Source of the DNA: Schizophyllum amplum | Taxonomy: Eukaryota; Basidiomycota; Agaricomycetes; Agaricales; Schizophyllaceae | Length of the DNA stretch: 64,000 nucleotides | Direction of reading: 5' to 3' | Assembly (NCBI GenBank): GCA_007026445.1 | Contig: VDMD01000023.1 | Coordinates: 62,001-126,000, forward strand | In this document: piece by piece, positions 33,268 to 45,414 of the stretch | How the letters are laid out: each line of letters begins with the position of its first letter | Numbering within the stretch: position 1 is the stretch's first letter | Made by a program: the position numbers and the translations under genes | Notes under the pieces: generated by a model | What the model was told of the DNA's origin: nothing | Seen by the model: the letters and a program-made list of their open reading frames with translations, nothing else | Databases searched by the model: none

Positions 33268-33888
33268 ATGGCCCGCACCAAGCAAACCGCCCGCAAGAGC
33301 ACCGGTGGTGAGTTCCTCCAGGCGCCTTCACTTCACGCGTCGCGTGCTCAACCTCGACACAGGCAAAGCCCCGCGCAAGCAGCTCGCCGCCAAATCCGCT
33401 CGCAAGACTGCTGCCGTACGTCTCTACGCGTCATCTGATACGCGTCGCTCACAATGATCCACAGAACGCTACTGGTGGTGTCAAGAAACCCCATCGCTTC
33501 CGTCCCGGTACTGTCGCTCTTCGCGAGATTCGCCGCTACCAGAAGTCGACAGAACTTCTCATCCGCAAGCTGCCGTTCCAACGGTGCGTGCTCTTACCCC
33601 CTTTCACCTTCACAGCTGACGTCCTTCTGTAGACTTGTGCGCGAAATCGCCCAGGACTTCAAGGTGAGTCTACACGCTTGCTTTGCCCTGCCAACTCCTG
33701 CTGATTCATGCTTGTAGACCGACCTTCGCTTCCAGTCGAGCGCCGTCATGGCCCTCCAAGAAGCCGCCGAAGCATACCTTGTTTCCCTTTTCGAAGACAC
33801 CAACCTAGCAGCCATCCACGCCAAACGCGTTACGATTCAACCCAAGGATCTTGCGCTTGCTCGCCGTCTGCGCGGCGAGCGCTCGTGA
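33268..33888 (+). CDS. Histone H3
   Basis: Core nucleosomal histone. Five exons, split after GGTG, after GCTGCC, after CAACG and after TTCAAG, give 136 residues after the initiator Met. The tail is [20 protein letters not shown] with K4, K9, K14, K18, K23 and K27 present. The fold contains [60 protein letters not shown] and [18 protein letters not shown]. The segment between K27 and the next lysine reads TAANATGGV, one residue longer than the usual TAxxTGGV spacing. The Asn codon at 33465-33467 sits right after the second intron. Intron-containing H3 genes are usual in Basidiomycota. No H4 partner is adjacent; the divergent neighbour is Tim21. Confidence 0.97.
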
Positions 33889-34390
33889 ATATCGCTCCAG
33901 GCCAGCGCTCACGATGTCTGCACCCTAACTCTTCGCACATTGTATCATTAGTTGTACCAGAGGGATTTCGTTTTGTCACATATAGAGCCGTAATAAGCAA
34001 GACGAACGTCTGTTTGCCTTGTGAAACGCATCTGCTGGGCGAGAGACGAGCAAGGTTTCGAAGCGACTTGATTGTAATGTTACGGATGATTTCAAAGCTT
34101 CTTGAAAGGTATGCAGTCGACACAAATCCCGTATAGATAAGTAGGTACGTGAGATGAAGCTAGGATGGATGCTCGAGCACATCCCAGGGCATATCCACGG
34201 CACTGGACCGCGACCGGAGCGATGAGGTGTCGTGAATGTAGAAGTACAGCTCACGAAGAGTGGTATATTACATGATGCCATGTCCATAGATCCAGCAGCC
34301 ACTCCAGGGAGCGAGCCCGGTCGCGCGCGATGATGGTGTACGCGCGACGCAATGACAATAGAGAGGAGTGCGCGATAAGCAAGTGATTGC
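33889..34390. other. Convergent intergenic region, histone H3 / ER J-protein
   Basis: About 500 bp between convergent stops, presumably the two 3' untranslated regions. I looked for a metazoan-type histone 3' stem-loop and did not see one, as expected for polyadenylated fungal histone transcripts. Confidence 0.5.
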
Positions 34391-36196
34391 TCAATGCCCG
34401 AAGTGGAACTGGTACGACCCGCCACCGTGCCCGCCACCCGGGAAGCCTCCGTGCCCGCCTGACTGCTGGAAGAATTGCGCGAAGGGATGCCCGCCGCCGC
34501 CGAAGCCCGTAAAGGGATGCTGTTGGCCGCCCTGCGGGTCGTTCGGGTCGTCGCCGGCGTCGAAGCGCGCACGGAGCTCGGGGTCAGAGAGCGTCTCGTA
34601 TGCCTCGTTGACTGCGGCCATCTTGGCCTCGCTGCCACCCTTGTCCGGGTGCGCGGTCTTGGCGGCGGTGCGGCTGGGAGGGGAATGAGCGATGTGGTTG
34701 CTGACAGTGAATAGAGGTACGTACAAAGCCTTCTTGATGGTACGGTCGTCGGCGTCGCGGGGGACGCCGAGAATCTTGTAGTAGTCCTTCTGCTTGCTCT
34801 GTTTGAGCAGCTTCTGCGCCTTCTGCATGCGTTGATGTATCTGAGGGATGTCAGCACCGTATCATCTTGAACCAGGTCCGACGAGCTTACATCGCGATCG
34901 CTGCGCCCGCTAGCTTCGAATGCCTTCTCAAATACCCGAATAGCCTCCTGATACTCCTCCTGCACCAAGAGGCCTCACCACGCCCGACAAGGCCGTCCAG
35001 ATCCTCCGAGCACCCTGACATACCGAGCAGCGTCTCGCACCAGGGCTCCGCCTTCTTCGTCTGACCAGCCTTCATGTACGCCTTGCACAGCGCGCGCACC
35101 AACGTCTGCCTCCTTGGCGAGAACTTCATGGGTCGGGCAGGGGAATTGGTTGATCGTGCTTGGCCGCTTGTGGCGGCACCAGCAATTCGCGTTGCGCGTG
35201 CTCCTGCAATGCCTCGTCGAAACGATTCATGACATCGTTGTTCTTGCCGCTGCTGGTGAGGAGGTTGATGACGCCGCGCCAGTTGGCCGCCTCGACGAGC
35301 TCGTCGAGCTTGGTGACGCCTTATCGAGATTCTTGGCAAGCTTGTGGAGCTTGAAGCAGGGCTTGGAGTCGGGATCTTGGTGAAGGCATTGCTTGAGAGG
35401 GTTCGTGGATGCGCCTGAGTTGGGCAGGAAGAAGTAGGAGAGGCGGAAGATCCGGACGAAGAGGTCGGTGGAGGGTGGCAAGAGGTGGGTTAGGCGCCTA
35501 GCGACAAGTGAGCATGCCGAAACAGGGATGGCAAGCAAGTACGCACGTCATGTCAGCGACAGCACCCTCGATATCCTCGCCGCCAGCGCGCACTCCGCGC
35601 GCAGCTGGCGGATCTCGGTGAGTACTCGCTGTCCGCAGCGCAGCGCTCGAGTCCTCGACACACGCCGTCCAGAGCTGCGACTTGTGCTCCATGCGGCCTT
35701 CTTCGCCAGAGCTTGCGCCTGCGCGATCTCGACAAGCAGCTCGACGCGGCGTTGTCCGCCTTGTTGCGCTTCATAAAGCTCTCCACCTCATCCTTCGCCT
35801 CGTCGAACTTGCCCTCCTTCGTGTAGATCGCGCCTTCATGAGGTGCGCATTGTCAAATGTGTTGGATGTCAGGGACAGACTTTCTCGAAGTCATCGAGGG
35901 CGGAGTTGTATCGGTTCAGGGAGTAGTAGGCCGTGGCGCGCTTCCAGTAGAGTAGGTAGTCCGCGGTGATTGCTCTGTCGTCGAGTGTCAGTTGTCGTGT
36001 ATGCAGTGTGCTTCAGGCAGCGCACCTATGGCTTCGGAATACAGCTTGGCGCGTCGTTGAACTGGCCCGATGACAGCAGAACATTCGCCCGGTTGATCAA
36101 GGGTGCCAGGCCTGGCGGGTAGAGGCCTCCGGCAGACGCGTCCGCATACGCCCGGAGGGCAAATAGTAGTACAGAAGCGAGTGCGAGGACGCGCAT
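34391..36196 (-). CDS. ER TPR/J-domain co-chaperone (DNAJC3/P58IPK type), with about eight apparent base deletions
   Basis: Lumenal Hsp40 that passes unfolded proteins to BiP. The ATG at 36196 starts a signal peptide (MRVLALASVLLFALRAYADA). Then come TPR-like helices: LINRANVLLSSGQFNDA, KLYSEAIG, LYWKRATAYYSLNRYNSAL, EGKFDEAKDEVESFMKRN, EHKSQLWTACVEDSSAAL, DLFVRIFRLSYFFLPNSGAS, TLVRALCKAYMKAGQTKKAE and VQEEYQEAIRVFEKAFEASG. The J domain is DYYKILGVPRDADDRTIKKA with YRTAAKTAHPDKGG, including the HPD tripeptide, then a Gly/Phe-rich tail ending YQFHFGH at 34391-34393. No KDEL-like signal is present. Adjacent blocks change frame without introns near 36051, 35877, 35832, 35742, 35580, 35318, 35129 and 34970, each lacking one base. 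The gene is recognisable but not translatable as written. Confidence 0.85.
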
Positions 36197-36524
36197 GGCG
36201 TCGAGAGCTTTTGCAGGCCGAAGAGTGGGGGAAGGAGACAAAGAGTGAAGTCCAACTCAGGGAACTACACTGACGCATTGACACGTTGAAGCCGAAAGGG
36301 GATCGCTTGGACCTCGTTTCAAGTTCGAAGTTGAACTTGATCTTACGCCGGGAGACGGCTGACACTCGAAAAGTAGGTGTGCCGCTCATGACTCCTCAAA
36401 AGACGATCTGTACGCATCCGTGGGAGGGGTGATGCATGCCAATTGCGCCAAAAACAGACAGCGCTAAGATACTGGAGTATTTCTATGTACTTCTGGGCAC
36501 GACGCGCCCTTGGCACCCGCAAGT
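36197..36524. other. Intergenic region upstream of the ER J-protein
   Basis: About 328 bp between the J-protein start codon and the stop of the Aim18-type gene. It should contain the J-protein promoter. I see no obvious unfolded-protein-response element or other structure. Confidence 0.45.
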
Positions 36525-37573
36525 TCAAGCACTCTGCAAGGATGCGATAACTCGCTGCTTTAGCTGTGGTGTCAATTGTCAGAAATGCCAGGTCAGCAAG
36601 TGCGATGTACTCACCGGAGGGCTGGGAGTGGGCTCCTGCCCCTTGAAATATTGCAGGAAGAACTCGGTCGCAGTAAACTCGTCTTCCACGGTCCCAAGAT
36701 CACGGAAGATGGCGACCCGTGGTTTACCGGACACTTTTGGAGCAAGAAGGACGTCCAGGTATTCGCCCGCGTTGAGGGACACGTTCGGGAACATGGTCTT
36801 CACTTTGCGAATGCTGGTAGACGCAGCCAGGCCGGCATCCTCGTCGATGCCTTTGTCGCGGATGGTCTGGTTCAGCCGTAAGGAGAGGGTGCGCACCCAC
36901 GCGTCACGCAAATGGTGGTAATTGGTGTTGCGGTAGGGGACTGCAGCAGGTCAGTTTCCGACAGACGGGCAGAAAGAATAATGGACGCACTGATGCGCAC
37001 GCAGCAGGTGGTATTGCGGATTATATATTCAATCTGCTCTTCTGGGCTGGCACCTTGTGGGATCTTGAGGTGCGAGTGATGAGGGTGCGAGGCGGAGATA
37101 TCCGCAGACGACTCACCTTGAGATCGGGATTGCTCAGGTCAGCGTAGAAGGCGACCGAGTAGACCTTCACTTTGAGGAAGGACACTTTGCGAACACCAAC
37201 TCCAAGTAGAGTCATGTCTGGGATCCGGACTTTGGACTCAATGTGCATGGTCTTCGGGAACGCGATGTTGGTCTCGGGATCGACTGTCGCGGCGGTCAGC
37301 GTATGACCAGCCCAAGCGCAATGGTAGCGTACTAGCAACATCTTCTTCACTGCTGAGAGGCGGCGCGTCCAAGTGTATAGGTTGTTGAACACTCAGCGCG
37401 AGAGAAGTAGCAAGCAGTCCGATCGCAGTGCCCCCAAGGAAGGCCAGTCGTCGGTCCTTCGTTAAGCTTGAGGTCCAGCCCCGCGCAGAGGTTTGAAAGA
37501 GCCGAGACTGCAAAGTAGGTGAGCGGCGGCATGTGCGCGGCAGAGCGCGGGTCAGCGTTCTGAGTGAAGACAT
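36525..37573 (-). CDS. Mitochondrial chalcone-isomerase-fold protein (Aim18/Aim46 type)
   Basis: Member of the fungal mitochondrial chalcone-isomerase-like family. Related proteins bind fatty acids or haem rather than flavonoids; the role here is unknown. The ATG at 37573 opens a basic mitochondrial presequence (MSSLRTLTRALPRTCRRSPT). A hydrophobic segment follows (LAFLGGTAIGLLATSLALSV), consistent with inner-membrane anchoring. A 48-nt intron then joins to IDPETNIAFPKTMHIESK. The fold continues with LLGVGVRKVSFLKVKVYSVA (FYADL), IPQGASPEEQIEYIIRN, HLRDAWVRTLSLRLNQTI, NAGEYLDVLLAPKVSGKPRV and FTATEFFLQYFKGQEP. A last short exon adds LKQRVIASLQSA with the stop at 36525-36527. It is divergent from BLM10, 206 bp between start codons. 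Confidence 0.85.
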
Positions 37574-37666
37574 GGTCAAGAGGAGGCTCCGGTGCCCCGG
37601 TCCGAGGACGGTGACGGTACTAGATCCCACGTGGCTCGCGACCGCGTGTGACGCCACCCCCGTCTT

Positions 37667-37750
37667 ACGCGTACGACTGACGCGTCCATTGTACGCGTAC
37701 GCGCTCACAAAGCAGATCTCAACAGTCACGGGCGTATATAAGGTACGCGT
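37667..37750. promoter_or_regulatory. Cluster of four ACGCGT motifs in the Aim18-type / BLM10 divergent promoter
   Basis: The palindrome ACGCGT occurs at 37667-37672, 37680-37685, 37693-37698 and 37745-37750. ACGCGT is the core of the MluI cell-cycle box bound by MBF (Mbp1-type) factors in yeasts. A TATA-like TATATAAG lies between the third and fourth copies at 37735-37742, about 40 bp before the BLM10 ATG. Functional assignment in this organism is inference. Confidence 0.55.
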
Positions 37751-37779
37751 ATGTCCCTCCGTTGAACTTAAAGCTCACC

Positions 37780-40700
37780 ATGTCGTTCTGGGATCAAGAT
37801 CAGTCGCCCTTCGCGCAGGAGCGCTTCGACATAATGAACACCGGCTCGCGCATGTCCGCGGCCGACACGCCGAGCGATCCCCTCTCTCCTGGTGTGGACG
37901 AGAAGGATGCCTCGATGCGCAAGCTGCAGAGCTACTTGAACAGTGTCCCATACGACTGCGAACCTCCCGAGGAAATACACGCCGCGCTGGAGAAGATCGT
38001 CGGTGTGCTCGCCGTCTGCATCAAGACGAGAAGTTGGAACAACACCACCTCGTGGGACGGATTGCTGCAATGGTGCGTTATGCTCAATTCTCTTCCTCTA
38101 CCTTCCCTGATTGCGTCGTGTAGCTGGCTGCTGCTTCGCTACCCCCTCTCAAAGGCCATTCGCGCGAAACTCGCCAAGCTATACTACGAGCTATGTCTCG
38201 TCCCAGGCGTCGACGCTCGTACGACGCGTAGCTGGGCCGACATGCTGTCTCGTATTCTCGGCAAGTCCTCCACCAAGCCCAAGCTCGACCCCGAGGATTT
38301 GCAACTCCCTTGGATGCCACTCTGGCTCTGTCTTCAAAGGGAGATCTGGCCACAGGAGCGGACGCAGGATCCCAAGTGCGTAGGAAACTTACCTTGCAAT
38401 GGGGTGGATAATAAACGTCATTCAGTCGGAATCTTATCAACATACTGTTGTACGTCGCCGAGAAATGCAACGCATACTATGACCCGAATGATATTCCTCA
38501 AATGCTTGAGGAATTTTTGGCACATATGACCTCTGAGGTAAACTTTTCCTTTCCTCGATTACTGGAGAAGTAACTCAACACCTTTGTTGCAGTCCACTCT
38601 GACCATCGTGCCCGTCGTAACGTCGTTCTTACCTCGGAGACACATCGACCAGTATATGCCCATCATATTCAAGCTCTGGGAGGCCTTCAACTCCTCGGTC
38701 TTGGACGATCGCTTCCTCGATCTTGCCGGAGAGCTATCTGAACGACACGTTGGTGGCACAGTCGGCACAGAAGGTGGCGCGCCATGGAAGGACGTTGGCA
38801 TCTGGACGGATGACGAGTGGAACTTCTTGGTGGGGAAGGGATTGGGATCCTTGAGTGAGCGTTAATTGTCACGCCTTGGTATATAGTGCTGATCATCTCG
38901 CAGACGTACCGATCGGCACGGGGAAGGTTCGTCCGATTTTGCGCTGCTTGTGTATTCCGCTGACTCCAGAGTAGTTTACGCTTGCGACGGCGGCACATGC
39001 AGACATACTTACTCGACCATCGCGAATCAAGAAGACTATCAGTCGAGGGGCTGCGGTCGCCAGACTCCTTGTATACTCGATGTCTGTCGATGGGCCGGTG
39101 AAGAGCGCAACGCCTTCGTCCGGCAGGGCAGCACTCTTCCAACCTCAGGGACTACCTGCTGGGTCCAAGGCACTTGAGACGCTCGAGCGCCTGGTGACCT
39201 GTATGGAGACCTTCTTCCATCCATCGAACTCGGGACCGTGGACGCCTGTGGTGAGTTGAGTGGTAATTTCTGAGGACTCTTACTCACTGCAGTCGCACAG
39301 CTTACGACCCTCTTGCACCATCTCACTACGGACTTCATCCAGCGATGGAAAGAGGAGGAGCTCCACGAGTGCAAGACGCCTGTCGCGCAGCGCCTGACTC
39401 CCGCCATACGCAAGAACTTCGTGCAGATCTTGCGTACCCCGGCCTTGCTCGCCATGTTCTCCAAGGACACAGGCTCTATGAGCCACGCTCAAGGCGCTCT
39501 GCGCACCATGGCTATCCTGGAACCTGGCCTTATCATGCCCGAGCTCTTGGAACGAGCGTACAGCGGTCTGGAAGTCGTGAACGAGACGCATCGAACGACT
39601 GCGGTGCTCAGCATGCTGTCTGGTATGGCGGTACCTTTGGTCTCTCCGACTATCTGGCTGCCTGCGGTCAAGCACCTTGTCCCTCTGCTGGAGCTGTCCG
39701 TTCCTGGTATTGATCTGGTACGTAAACACTAGCAGCGGCGTGCAAGTCGCTTACAATTGCTTCTTCAGAATGACCCGGCAAAGACTGTCACTGCTGCGTT
39801 ATTCATCGTATCTGTCGTGCAGCACATCAAGATCGGCGACCTTTCCGGCTCCCGTGGAGGTGGGTTCAACCCGCTCGTGGGTGACGGGCCCGCCGAGGGC
39901 ATGATGGACGTCGATACGGACGAGATCCCGCAAGGGACGGAGCCTGGAGATGTACCGACTTTCAGTCGTGAAGAGGAACGCTCTCTGGTCCGCGACAGCA
40001 CTGCGAACTTTGCCGGTCAGTCTTGCTAACCAGTAGAGATAGTCTACGAACTGACGCACCCTTCAGATTGGGTCACTTCTCTCTGCGTCGGGTTCTATCA
40101 CTCTTCGAAAACCTACCCGAGGAAGGCGGACGGTCCAACACAACCGGCGGCAAATCCGAGGAGAGCGTGATCAAGTCCGTCAAGTCCATGATGGATATTG
40201 TGGCGCTTCACTATCAGACGACCTTTTCGACCTCGTCCTGCGCATCGTGCACGACTATGGCGTGACAAATGCGAAGTCGAACGCCGTGCGTGCGTTCGGC
40301 CAGTTGGTCGCGAGTCTCGCGCGTGCACACCCAAACAAGACGCTCAAGAAGTTCTTCCCGCATTGCAAGGACCAGATATTGGAAGAGCTGCGCCATGGTG
40401 CATCTAGCGTCCGCACAACTGGCTCGCATGCCGCAGTGGCGAGTGATACGACGTTGCACTGGAGTATGTACGGCCCAGTGGGGGCGACGATCACCTACTG
40501 ACGGCGTCTACTTAGACATCAGCATCTTGCGAGGTTGTCTTGGATACGGCGGCCCTGCGGTACGTCGTGCATATTACAGCTTTTCATAGGTAGACCTGAC
40601 CTCCCTTTAGCTACTGCTCTATCGTAAAGACATCGTCCAGCTTCTCAGGTCCTCATAGAGAAGACAATGAGCGAGCGCGGATATACTGGCACCGGACGCC

Positions 40701-43700
40701 TCATTTCCCGCATTTTGCATACCGTTAGCGCCGTATATCCCTACGACAGTCGTTTCGTTAACCAGGATCTCTGGGATAGCGAAGGCAGGTGCAAACATCC
40801 ACGATCGATTTCACTGTTCTGAACGCGACGCTCCTAGAATTCGAAAAGGGTCACGACGCACACTGGGGCAAGCTCTATGAAGTGGAGGATGTCAAGCTGG
40901 ACTGGCACGGTGAATCATTTCTACTATTTGTTTACCCTTGCTGATTCGGTTCATGCAGTGCCCTCGCCTGAAGAGATTGATTTCGTACTCGAAATCATCG
41001 ACGAGATCGCGGTACCAACTATGGCACAACTCGAGACCCTCCTGCAGAAGCCGCACTGGGATAGCGCCGACCGCAATGACTTCTGCCGCTATCTAATCGC
41101 CGTCCGCTCTATATGGTCCGGGCTACCCACCTTCCTGAAAGAGCAGGATAAGGTCGTTGCCAACCCATGCATAATGGATGATATGGAGAGCATGGATCTC
41201 ATCGTCAAGCCCATTGAGGTACAAGCAGGCTTCACCTTGACGGACCCCAGCGACCGCCGTTACCAGAAGGCTGCCGCAGCGCGCAAGCGGTTCGGCGAGC
41301 TTTGTTGCCGTGCTTCGTCCGTCTTGCGCCAGAACAAGGAGGGCGAGGACCATATTGACGCAATGCTTGGCGTGGTGTCGGCGATGGACGTATTCCTCCT
41401 CGACTACGGCATATTGCGTCGCTCGTTCGATTCGTTGGAGAAGAACTTCGTACAGGCGCGAAAGTAAGTCCCCGTATATTCCCTCCTCGACACATCTCAA
41501 ATGCGGTACAGTGTCAACCGCTCGTGGCCGAAGGAGAGGAAGAACTCGCGTGTTGTATTCGTGAAGAGGGCACACGTGTATCACAGTGGGCGCTTGTATC
41601 TTAATTCGTTGTACCGCCGACGATCTGCTCTCGACGACAATGTTCTGCTGGAGATGACGGAGTTGGCTATGTCTCCGTATACGCGCATCAGGAGGTAAGT
41701 CTGCCACCTGTTCCCATTTCCGGACGTTGACTGTGGCCGTCCAGACATGCACAATCCGTACTGCACAATGCTTTTGGAGTACGTTGCAGTCCTATACCAT
41801 TGTTTGATCAATCAACTCACGATTTGCTCAGTACTACGTCAGATCAACGCGTCTTGCCCTCGCACCGCTGTTCAACGCGCTCAGCAAAGGGAACGACCCA
41901 GATCGAATGAAGGGTGCTCTATACAGCCTATCCAACAAGTCAACAGGTGGGACACTTTTCCCCTTCCTCCCAGTCTAGTAGGGCTGACGTCTTCATACAG
42001 CGGCGTATGCCTTCATTGGTACAGCCTCTGTTTAATGCTTCACTCATGCACAATTCTCATCATCTTGTAGATCCGGTGTATTACTCCCGCCTCATCCTGG
42101 CTGTACTCGGCTGTCAACACGAGGAGAAGGTATGTTCGTCTTGCCTCGCGTTAAATGGCCTCCTAATCTATCAATTGTCAGCCGTCATCCAGAAGCTCGT
42201 CACCCAGATTGCTAGTGACTTTTTGCCCCATGTATCCGAGGAACTGACGCCGGCTTGGGACGTCTGCGACGTGGTTAGCGCAGACGCAGCTGTCGACGAA
42301 CTCGTTGCAGAATTTCCGTCAGAGTGCGTCAACGAGGGATTGCTGCACCTTGCGCGCGAGAAGGCTGCGGGTCGCATTCAGAGATGGAAGAGTACGCACA
42401 GCGAACTGGTGAGTGTGCTGCTCCAACTTATGGTTGCCCAGCTCATATACCGGCGGCATACAGGTTAGCTCAATTCTTGAAGTTGCAAACAAGCCAACGA
42501 CACACGTGAGTAGCAAGTGTCGCAAAATTTGACGGACTGACGACCATTGCAGTGGCGATACGTGTTGTTGGCAGCGCGATTCCTGTTCAACCTCCAGCGT
42601 CGTGACGTACCCACGCCACCCGAGGTGGCGGCCTTCTTCGCACGAGAAACACTGAGCCCCCAGCCAACTATACGGCTTGTCTCGCAGCGGTAGATACCTT
42701 GATTCAGTCTGTCGACGCGGAACTCTCACACTGCTATACAGGGCGATCATCCGATGCTTGACTTTCATCAAGCTACGCACGTACTGTAGTTCCCGCGAAG
42801 CTCTGTGGATGGAAGATGTGCACAACCCGTTGGCGCAGCAGATAACCGTCAACGACCCGGAGGCTTTCCTTCGAGGGCTTCAAGTGCCATTGGAGCAGTT
42901 CGATGAGTCCGTCCTCCAGGATGATTTGTGGCGCGCCATTGCTTTTGCTCACAAAAATCTAGGAACTCGTTCTTTGTCGACAAGTTGGATACCGGATTCT
43001 TGCTGTGGACACCGACTGTGAAGGGATACAAGCCTGTCTTGGATCCCAACTACACGCCGCAATGGGACGAGGCATCGCAGCCTTGCTTGCAAGCTATCAA
43101 GGACGTTGTCGTGGACAAGGAGTACATGTCGAAGCTGGCCGCTCTCTGGAGCCAGGAAAGCAGCCGTACAAACGTTTTGACGGAGTTCCGGTCGGACAAC
43201 TTCTCCTACATTCGCAGTCTCTGTGAGCCGCGTCCTTCTACTAATTCCGCTCAAATCCTTACATCGCCATAGCCAAGATGTTGCAGCACGCATTCCTTGA
43301 CAACTTCCTTGACGTGGTGGATGCCCTCATCCTGGACGCGGACAAATTCAAGCAGCGTGCGGGTGCAGAGATGCTATCAGGCCTTCTCAGAGGTACTTAG
43401 CACTCGCGTCTTGTCCTTCTTTGCGTACTGAAGACGAGACCAGGCTCGAAAAACTGGCCTGTCCCCATCACCAATCGGATATGGGACTGGGTCCTTGCGC
43501 GGATGGACAAGATTTTCGCACAGATCAAGCCCGATACCGTCATTACCTGGGAGACGTTGATTTCGGTGTGTTCGCACGTTCATCTTGCTTGCGCGTCGTT
43601 CACTGTTTCCCCGCAGTTCCAGTTATCTGATTGCGATCCACGGAGGCACAGCGGCCTCGTCCAATGGATACTAAACCTGCCGCTCGAGTTCAATGGGGAT

Positions 43701-45414
43701 TCGGCGTTCCAGAGTGAGCGAGGGTGAAGCTCGTTGTCAACTTCGCACGCTCACATGACGAATATAGTGAGCAAGTCGCTGTCAATGTTCGGCATTTTGG
43801 TGGTGTCTCTCGGTGTCCGTTCAAATCCTTGGGCGGACAAATATGTCGATCTATTCTTCGAGAATGCCAATACGACATATGCAGAGGTATGGCCTCGAAT
43901 ACGTCAAGTGATGGCTCATGCTGACGAACTGTCGAAGATTCGTAGCCATCTCACGCAGACGCTGCAAACGTTCATGAAGAACCAGTGGCAGCCGTACCAC
44001 TCCTCTGCCCAGGCGCTGCTTCAGAGCTGTCGTACTGACCCGGATCCATTCAAAATTCGGCAAGTGAACTGCTACCTCTAGTGGCTTCTACTGATCTTCT
44101 GCGCAGTACTGGCCGCTACATGCCGAATGTGAAGGCGATCCTGTCCAAGCTACCGCAATGGCGTCAAGAACGTTTGCCTCCTCCCCGGGTCAGCTTGTCT
44201 GAGGTACGTACAAACCCACAAGCGCGCCGGCATTTGTTCTAACCCTTGCCTCAGTACGACAGAGTCAGCCTTACATGTACGTGATGTGCGTTGCGCAACT
44301 GATTGCAATTCACTCACGGCTGTATAGTGCTATCGTGGGCATGGATAGTAGCGCACAGCAGCAGTGCACCGCTGCTCTATCCGTATGCCGTAGGCATGAT
44401 GTACGGCGTGCCCTCAGTGCCGTTTGCCCAGATACTAATTTTTCTCGTTTGCCAGGCCGGAGATCATCAGCATGGCCGAACTTCAGGACAATCCGGAACT
44501 GCAGCGGTACAGCACAGCGGTTTGTTCGTCCTCGCCGGCAACGTGCCGCCCGCAGGCCAAGTCGAAGTCATCCTCGACAATTTTGTCACCGCCATCAAGT
44601 CGTCTACAGTAAGCTACTCGGTTTTCGTGGGTCTTGCGAACTGATAGCTCCTGCAGTCCTGGCGCATCCGCCAATCCGCGATGCCCACGCTTGTCGTGTT
44701 CTTCTACCGCAACATGATGTCCATCTCGCAGGAGGGCGTCAAGCGCACGATGAGTGCAATCTTGGACTGTCTGGCGGACGAGAATGTGGAGGTGCGCGAG
44801 ATGGCGAGCAAGGCGCTCTCGGGTATCGTGCGCTCGTCTCAGCGGCAAAGCATCGTCGCGCTCAAGGTGAATTTCGAGAAATTTGCCATGCCTCGCCAGC
44901 GCACTAAACGCATCGTAGAACCGCTTTATCACGCTCGCTCGCAAGACGAACTTGCCAACGCGGCAGGAGCCTGGGTACGCGGACGCCTGAGGCAGCTGCA
45001 CTCGGCGATCCTGGGGCTCTGTGCGCTCATACAGAGCGCGCCGTACACTGTGGAGCCGTGGATGCCCCCTTGACCGGCAGTGCGTTTTTTCGCCCCTTTC
45101 AGATGTAGATGTAAGCTGACGAGTATTGCAGTTCTGGCCACTCATGCAGCGGATCCGCCCCCGATCTCGACGACCATCCGCAAGACGGCTGGGGACTTCA
45201 AGAAGGTGCGTGAAGTCTAATTTTGTACGGTGTCGTGCTCAGGAAGGATGTTCCGCAGACGCACCAGGATACGTGGCATACGGACCAGAATGCATTCGAC
45301 GAAGAGCAGTTGCAGAATTTGTCGACGATGCTCGTTGGGACTTCCTACTGTAAGTGCCTACTGCTTGATTCCACTTCTCTCGGAGGTTTGCTGACCACGG
45401 AGACAGATGCGTGA
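37780..45414 (+). CDS. BLM10: Proteasome activator BLM10/PSME4 (PA200)
   Basis: Very large HEAT-repeat protein that caps the 20S proteasome in nucleus and cytoplasm. The ATG at 37780 gives MSFWDQDQSPFAQERFDIMN. About 7.6 kb with more than twenty short introns suggests roughly 1,900-2,000 residues, normal for the family. Typical stretches are SYLNSVPYDCEPPEEIHAAL, WMPLWLCLQREIW, YDPNDIPQMLEEFLAHMTSE, PFLPVxxR-type HEAT helices and, near the end, WRIRQSAMPTLVVFFYRNMM and VEVREMASKALSGIVRSSQ. The final exons read KKTHQDTWHTDQNAFDEEQL and, across a last intron, SYYA then TGA at 45412-45414. The C-terminal Y-Y-A is the HbYX-type motif that docks into the 20S alpha ring and opens its gate. Two frame changes without introns, near 40212 and 40646, each lack one base. 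Central exon borders are approximate. Confidence 0.92.

Noticed and set aside
44483..45145. Open frame of 220 codons on the minus strand opposite BLM10
   Set aside because: Antisense shadow of well-supported BLM10 exons; Arg/His-rich with no recognisable domain.
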